From contig JAZULN010000047.1 in the NCBI GenBank assembly GCA_045603125.1, positions 1-16,148 of the forward strand: a stretch of DNA of 16,148 bases, written 5' to 3'. Below, one piece after another: positions 12,719 through 16,148 of the stretch. Source of the DNA: CAKSFT01 sp045603125. GTDB taxonomy: Bacteria > Bacillota > Clostridia > UBA1381. The notes below the pieces were generated by a model, which was not told the origin of the DNA, searched no databases, and saw only the letters and a program-made list of their open reading frames with translations. The translations under genes and the position numbers were made by a program. Within the stretch, counting starts at the first letter, position 1. The number at the start of each line of letters is the position of its first letter.

Positions 12719-13277
12719 AAAACCTAATTTTCTTATCTAAATCCGTAATCTGCGGGTAGAGTATAGTTTTTGAAATATATCCTATCCCCTGAATCAATAT
12801 TACCACTGCAATAGTGTGATTCATACCCACAGCTTCCTCCAGGGGCTTTATCATTGACATCCCGCCCGAGATAAATTCTATAAGCCCGATTGCCAAAAAT
12901 CCATGCCAGCCGGTTATCTTTTCTTCACGAAGGCCTTTTGAATCAATAATTTTTAAGACCCCTGAAAACAGTTCCCATACACCAAAGAAAAAAGGAATTA
13001 CTGCCGATATAATCATTTTATTAAATAACGGGAAAAAGGATAGTGCCACGGTACTCATACCATCCGCTAAAAGCCATTCAACGCCATGAATCCTCTTATG
13101 CTCCTTTATGTATACCAAAATATTTGCAAATCCTGCTAAAGACATTGCAAGTCCTAGTTCCCATGCAATATTTAAAAGCTCATTATCCGGAGTTATAAAT
13201 GCAAGGTATGACGCCAAAAAGAGCATCACTCCAGCCAAGGACCATACAATTTGTGCAAATCCAACTTTTCTTTTCAT
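12717..13277 (-). CDS. Six-span membrane protein, HdeD/DUF308-like
   Basis: This 186-residue integral membrane protein is of unknown function. About six hydrophobic segments come in three pairs (VWSLAGVMLFLASYLAFI; LGLAMSLAGFANILVYI; MSTVALSFFPLF; MIISAVIPFFFGVWELFSGVL; GFLAIGLIEFISGGMSMI; HTIAVVILIQGIGYISKTILY). The FGVWELFSGVLKIIDS segment and overall plan resemble HdeD/DUF308 proteins, which in some bacteria relate to acid stress. I infer class, not function. AAAGG lies 9 nt before the ATG. It follows the GH13 gene by 17 nt and is therefore the last gene of the glycogen/maltodextrin unit, although no role there is evident. Confidence 0.7.
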   Translation of the reverse strand: MKRKVGFAQIVWSLAGVMLFLASYLAFITPDNELLNIAWELGLAMSLAGFANILVYIKEHKRIHGVEWLLADGMSTVALSFFPLFNKMIISAVIPFFFGVWELFSGVLKIIDSKGLREEKITGWHGFLAIGLIEFISGGMSMIKPLEEAVGMNHTIAVVILIQGIGYISKTILYPQITDLDKKIRF

Positions 13278-13294
13278 ATATTCAAACCTTTCGT

Positions 13295-15199
13295 TTATTT
13301 ATTCTTGAAGACTTTAATAGAATTTCCGGGCATATTGATATAATATATCCCGTCAGCCGAGCCTATATTCTCATCAAAAATCTCGTTGGTAAGACTAGAA
13401 ATTTTAAAACGTGCAAGGTCAACTCTAAAACATTTTTCCTCGTCTGAAAAATTAGCAAGAACTATATGCTTTTCATCATTAAGCTCTCTAATATAGCCAT
13501 ACCCTTGTCCGAATTTATAGACATTTTCAAATTCACCTTCTGAAAATGCAAGACTTTCTTTTCTTAGAGCTATCGCCTTTTTATACCAATCCAATAAATC
13601 TTCGTCGCAAACATCCCAATTATATGTCTCTCTTGAGAAGGGGTCACGAAATCCTTGCATTCCGATTTCGTCGCCATAGTATATTGACGGCACACCCGGC
13701 ATAAGCATCAAAAACATAATAATCTCTTTAACCTTTTTCTTGGCTTTTTCATAATCCTCACCACAAAGATTGAAGCTCGCCTGTCTATCTTTATCACTTT
13801 TAATACCATCGTCAACATCGGCCATAACGGTAAGAATTCTCTCAACATCATGGGACGATAAAAAGTTCATAAGGGAATAAAAACAATCCCTTGGATAGTT
13901 TTCCTTGAGGCTCATAATCCTCTGGTCAAACTTCTCGGCATCAATCCTTCCCTTTAAAATATCAATAATTGCGTTTCTCAGAGGATAGTTCATAACCGAG
14001 TCTAATTCCTCGCCCAGGAAGTATTCACGCCTCACCCCATAGCTTTCTTTATTCGACGCATCTTCCCAGACCTCGCCAATAATTACCGCATCGGGTTTTT
14101 CTTTTTTTGCCTCATGCCTTAAAATCTTCACAAAATCATCGGGAAGCTCATCAACTACATCAAGTCGCCACCCCGATGCTCCTTTTTTTAGCCAATATTT
14201 TATTATGGCATCCTTTGACCTTAGAATATAATCTCTGTAGCTTTCAGAATTTTCATTAACCCCCGGCAGGGTCTTAATCCCCCACCACGACTCATAGTCT
14301 TCGGGCCAATTAGTGAAATTATACCAATCGGAATACTCCGATTCTCTTGATTGATACGCTCCAACACTAGGATATTGATTGTTTTTATTAAAGTAAAGAC
14401 TATTACTTCCGGTATGGTTAAATACACCGTCAAGAATTATTCTGATACCATATTCCTTAGCTTTTTGGGTCAGTTCTTCAAAATCTTTTACTGTCCCTAA
14501 TGTGTCATCTATCTCTTTATAGTTGCCTGTATCATATCTGTGATTTGAATAGGCTTTAAAGATAGGATTTAAATATATTACATCAATCCCAAGCTCTGCA
14601 AGATAAGGCAGTTTCTCGGTTATACCGGGAAGATTTCCGCCAAAAAAGTCGTTGGCAAGATACTCTCCGCCAAACTGTTCTGCCTTATAAAATGGGGTTT
14701 CTCCCCACCTTCTTTTTATAATATCCTGACGACTTCCTAAAAAACTTCCGTCTTTATTTGAGTTATAAAACCTATCAGGGAAAATCTGATACATTACACT
14801 CCCCGAAAACCATTTGGGGACACTAAAATCTTTGTCGAAAACCGTAATCTGATAGGGTTTTGGAGAATTCTCATAAATCTCGCCAATTCCACCTAACATC
14901 TCACCGTTATTCCCGTAAAATATTTCTCTTCCCGATACGGTTACCTTAAAATAATACCATAAAAGCCCAACTTTATCGGGTGCTAAAAATTCGGTTTCAT
15001 AAACGCAGTATTCCCCCACCGACATTACATAGGCAAGGTTTTCTTCCCATACATTATCAAAAAAGGTTAAGACCACCTTGATATCGTCGGGAATACCTGC
15101 ATCTTTTAATGAAAGTCTTAACCGTATTTTTTGGGATTTTGTTACCGCACCGAAAGGGGTGCGGTAATAATCCATTCTTGAATTGTGTTCAATATTCAT
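13295..15199 (-). CDS. GH13 alpha-glucan hydrolase (neopullulanase/cyclomaltodextrinase-like)
   Basis: This 634-residue cytoplasmic glycoside hydrolase of the alpha-amylase family has no signal peptide. An N-terminal beta-sandwich of about 125 residues comes first, then the barrel beginning MYQIFPDRF (136-144). All four GH13 conserved regions are intact: DGVFNH (257-262), GWRLDVVDE with nucleophile Asp347, GEVWED with acid/base Glu376, and FLSSHD with Asp451. A short beta domain ends the protein. Region I/II wording and the N-terminal domain fit the neopullulanase/maltogenic amylase group, which splits maltodextrins or debranches short glucans. Its start is one base after the glycogen phosphorylase stop, with no clear RBS, so translational coupling is likely. 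Together they would degrade glycogen or imported maltodextrin to glucose-1-phosphate and small sugars. Confidence 0.92.
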   Translation of the reverse strand: MNIEHNSRMDYYRTPFGAVTKSQKIRLRLSLKDAGIPDDIKVVLTFFDNVWEENLAYVMSVGEYCVYETEFLAPDKVGLLWYYFKVTVSGREIFYGNNGEMLGGIGEIYENSPKPYQITVFDKDFSVPKWFSGSVMYQIFPDRFYNSNKDGSFLGSRQDIIKRRWGETPFYKAEQFGGEYLANDFFGGNLPGITEKLPYLAELGIDVIYLNPIFKAYSNHRYDTGNYKEIDDTLGTVKDFEELTQKAKEYGIRIILDGVFNHTGSNSLYFNKNNQYPSVGAYQSRESEYSDWYNFTNWPEDYESWWGIKTLPGVNENSESYRDYILRSKDAIIKYWLKKGASGWRLDVVDELPDDFVKILRHEAKKEKPDAVIIGEVWEDASNKESYGVRREYFLGEELDSVMNYPLRNAIIDILKGRIDAEKFDQRIMSLKENYPRDCFYSLMNFLSSHDVERILTVMADVDDGIKSDKDRQASFNLCGEDYEKAKKKVKEIIMFLMLMPGVPSIYYGDEIGMQGFRDPFSRETYNWDVCDEDLLDWYKKAIALRKESLAFSEGEFENVYKFGQGYGYIRELNDEKHIVLANFSDEEKCFRVDLARFKISSLTNEIFDENIGSADGIYYINMPGNSIKVFKNK

Positions 15200-15200
15200 T

Positions 15201-16148
15201 TTATACCATCGGCTTTAATTTCCAAATTTTCTCATTATACTCGTTTATGGTTCTGTCACTTGAGAAATATCCTGAACATGCTGTGTTCATAATGGAAATC
15301 TTCACCCACTCCTCCTGATTTTTATATAGATTTGATAGTCTTTCGTGCATCTTTGTATATTCCTCAAAGTCACGGATAACCATATAAACATCAGGGTTTT
15401 GATAATCACCAAACAACAAGGTCTGATATAAATCCTTAAAGCATTGCGGATTTTCAGGGTTCAATTCACCGCTCACAAGCTGGTCTAAAACTCGTCTTAA
15501 TCCTGCATTTGAAGAATAAATATCCTTAACCTCGTCGCCATTATTGTATCTTAATCTTGCCGAAACCTCGTCTGCCTCAAGGCCGAATATGAAGATGTTT
15601 TCATCTCCAACCTGTTCCTTCATCTCAACATTTGCACCATCTAAAGTTCCAATAGTCAAGGCTCCGTTTAGCATAAACTTCATATTACCTGTCCCTGATG
15701 CCTCTTTTCCGGCAGTTGAAATCTGCTCAGAAATGTCGGCTGCGGTAACAATCTTTTCAGCTATTGAAACACCATAGTTTTCGATGAATACGACCTTGAT
15801 TTTATCCTTGATTCTAGGGTCATTATTCACCTTATCGGCAACTGTATTTATAAGCTTAATTATAAGCTTTGCTCTCTTATAGCCGGGAGCTGCTTTTGCG
15901 GCAAAAATATAGGTCTTTGGAACATAGTCCATATCAGGGTTATCGCAAAGCATATTATACTCATACATAACGTGAAGTATATTCATAAGCTGACGCTTAT
16001 ACTCGTGAAGACGTTTTGCCTGTACGTCAAAGATAGAATCAGGGTTAATATCGATTCCGTTATGCTCCTTAATATACTTTGCAAGCTCAACTTTATTTTG
16101 TCTCTTTATTTCCGCAAATTCCTTCTGGAACTCAGGGTCTTCAGCATA
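15201..16148 (-). CDS. glgP: Glycogen/maltodextrin phosphorylase, C-terminal part (runs off the window)
   Basis: This is the C-terminal 315 codons of a glycogen phosphorylase, which cleaves alpha-1,4-glucan with phosphate to glucose-1-phosphate. The frame is open to the right edge, so the gene starts beyond 16148. A Met codon at 15986 is internal, as FDVQAKRLHEYKRQ, a family hallmark, precedes it. The pyridoxal-phosphate site EASGTGNMKFMLNG is complete (the Lys carries PLP), followed by ALTIGTLDGANVEM and the usual C-terminal EYTKMHERLSNLYKNQEEW region. It overlaps nothing and ends one base before the GH13 gene. Whether it prefers glycogen or maltodextrin cannot be judged from this part. Confidence 0.96.
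   Translation of the reverse strand, partial: YAEDPEFQKEFAEIKRQNKVELAKYIKEHNGIDINPDSIFDVQAKRLHEYKRQLMNILHVMYEYNMLCDNPDMDYVPKTYIFAAKAAPGYKRAKLIIKLINTVADKVNNDPRIKDKIKVVFIENYGVSIAEKIVTAADISEQISTAGKEASGTGNMKFMLNGALTIGTLDGANVEMKEQVGDENIFIFGLEADEVSARLRYNNGDEVKDIYSSNAGLRRVLDQLVSGELNPENPQCFKDLYQTLLFGDYQNPDVYMVIRDFEEYTKMHERLSNLYKNQEEWVKISIMNTACSGYFSSDRTINEYNEKIWKLKPMV

Noticed and set aside
15201..15986. A separate short phosphorylase gene starting at the Met codon at 15986
   Set aside because: The frame continues open to the window edge, and the phosphorylase hallmark FDVQAKRLHEYKRQ lies upstream of that Met.

Overview
This window looks like a piece of chromosome from an endospore-forming, AT-rich Firmicute of the class Clostridia. 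The evidence is the pair of spore-specific genes spoVAD and spoVAE, strong AGGAGG-type ribosome binding sites, TTG as an occasional start, promoters with a TGn-extended -10, and many hairpin-plus-T-tract terminators. There is no phage, IS, CRISPR, rRNA or tRNA signal. No species can be named from the sequence alone.

Layout. Positions 1-3308 (+ strand) hold a proline operon, proB-proA, followed without a visible terminator by two lipoprotein genes. The first has a YARHG domain and the second is a 63-residue small lipoprotein. A bidirectional terminator closes this unit. Everything to the right is on the - strand. From right to left it consists of: (a) the end of glycogen phosphorylase, a cytoplasmic GH13 neopullulanase-like enzyme and a small six-span membrane protein, closed by a perfect 18-bp terminator hairpin; (b) a carbohydrate unit made of a MATE transporter, a PfkB-family sugar-phosphate kinase, an AraC-type regulator, then (behind an internal promoter) a Gfo/Idh/MocA dehydrogenase, a degenerate Gfo/Idh-like partner and a TIM-barrel sugar isomerase, closed by a terminator; (c) spoVAD-spoVAE; (d) a family I inorganic pyrophosphatase with its own promoter; (e) a SLOG-family (LOG/DprA/YpsA-like) nucleotide-binding protein.

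How the genes work together. proBA makes glutamate-5-semialdehyde for proline. glgP plus the GH13 enzyme degrade glycogen or maltodextrin inside the cell. The AraC/PfkB/Gfo-Idh/isomerase cluster reads as one inducible pathway for an unidentified sugar or cyclitol. SpoVAD/SpoVAE belong to the spore dipicolinate channel.

The most interesting part is the roughly 500-bp stretch 3857-4381, which has no confident gene. It holds two separate structured regions. First, a strong - strand promoter at 4098-4126 drives a leader of about 235 nt in front of the SLOG gene. That leader contains a 19-bp compound stem, a hairpin whose 3' arm can re-pair perfectly over 12 bp with a distant segment, an antiterminator-like hairpin, and a competing intrinsic terminator (stem plus T6) just before the Shine-Dalgarno. 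This is the architecture of a transcription attenuator or riboswitch, and I do not recognise the class. Second, between the pyrophosphatase and that promoter lies a GC-rich element. It folds on the + strand as a three-way junction with a GCGAAGC mini-hairpin and is bracketed by 26-bp imperfect direct repeats. It is a candidate structured RNA or dispersed intergenic repeat. Both structures were worked out by hand, without energy calculation or homology search.
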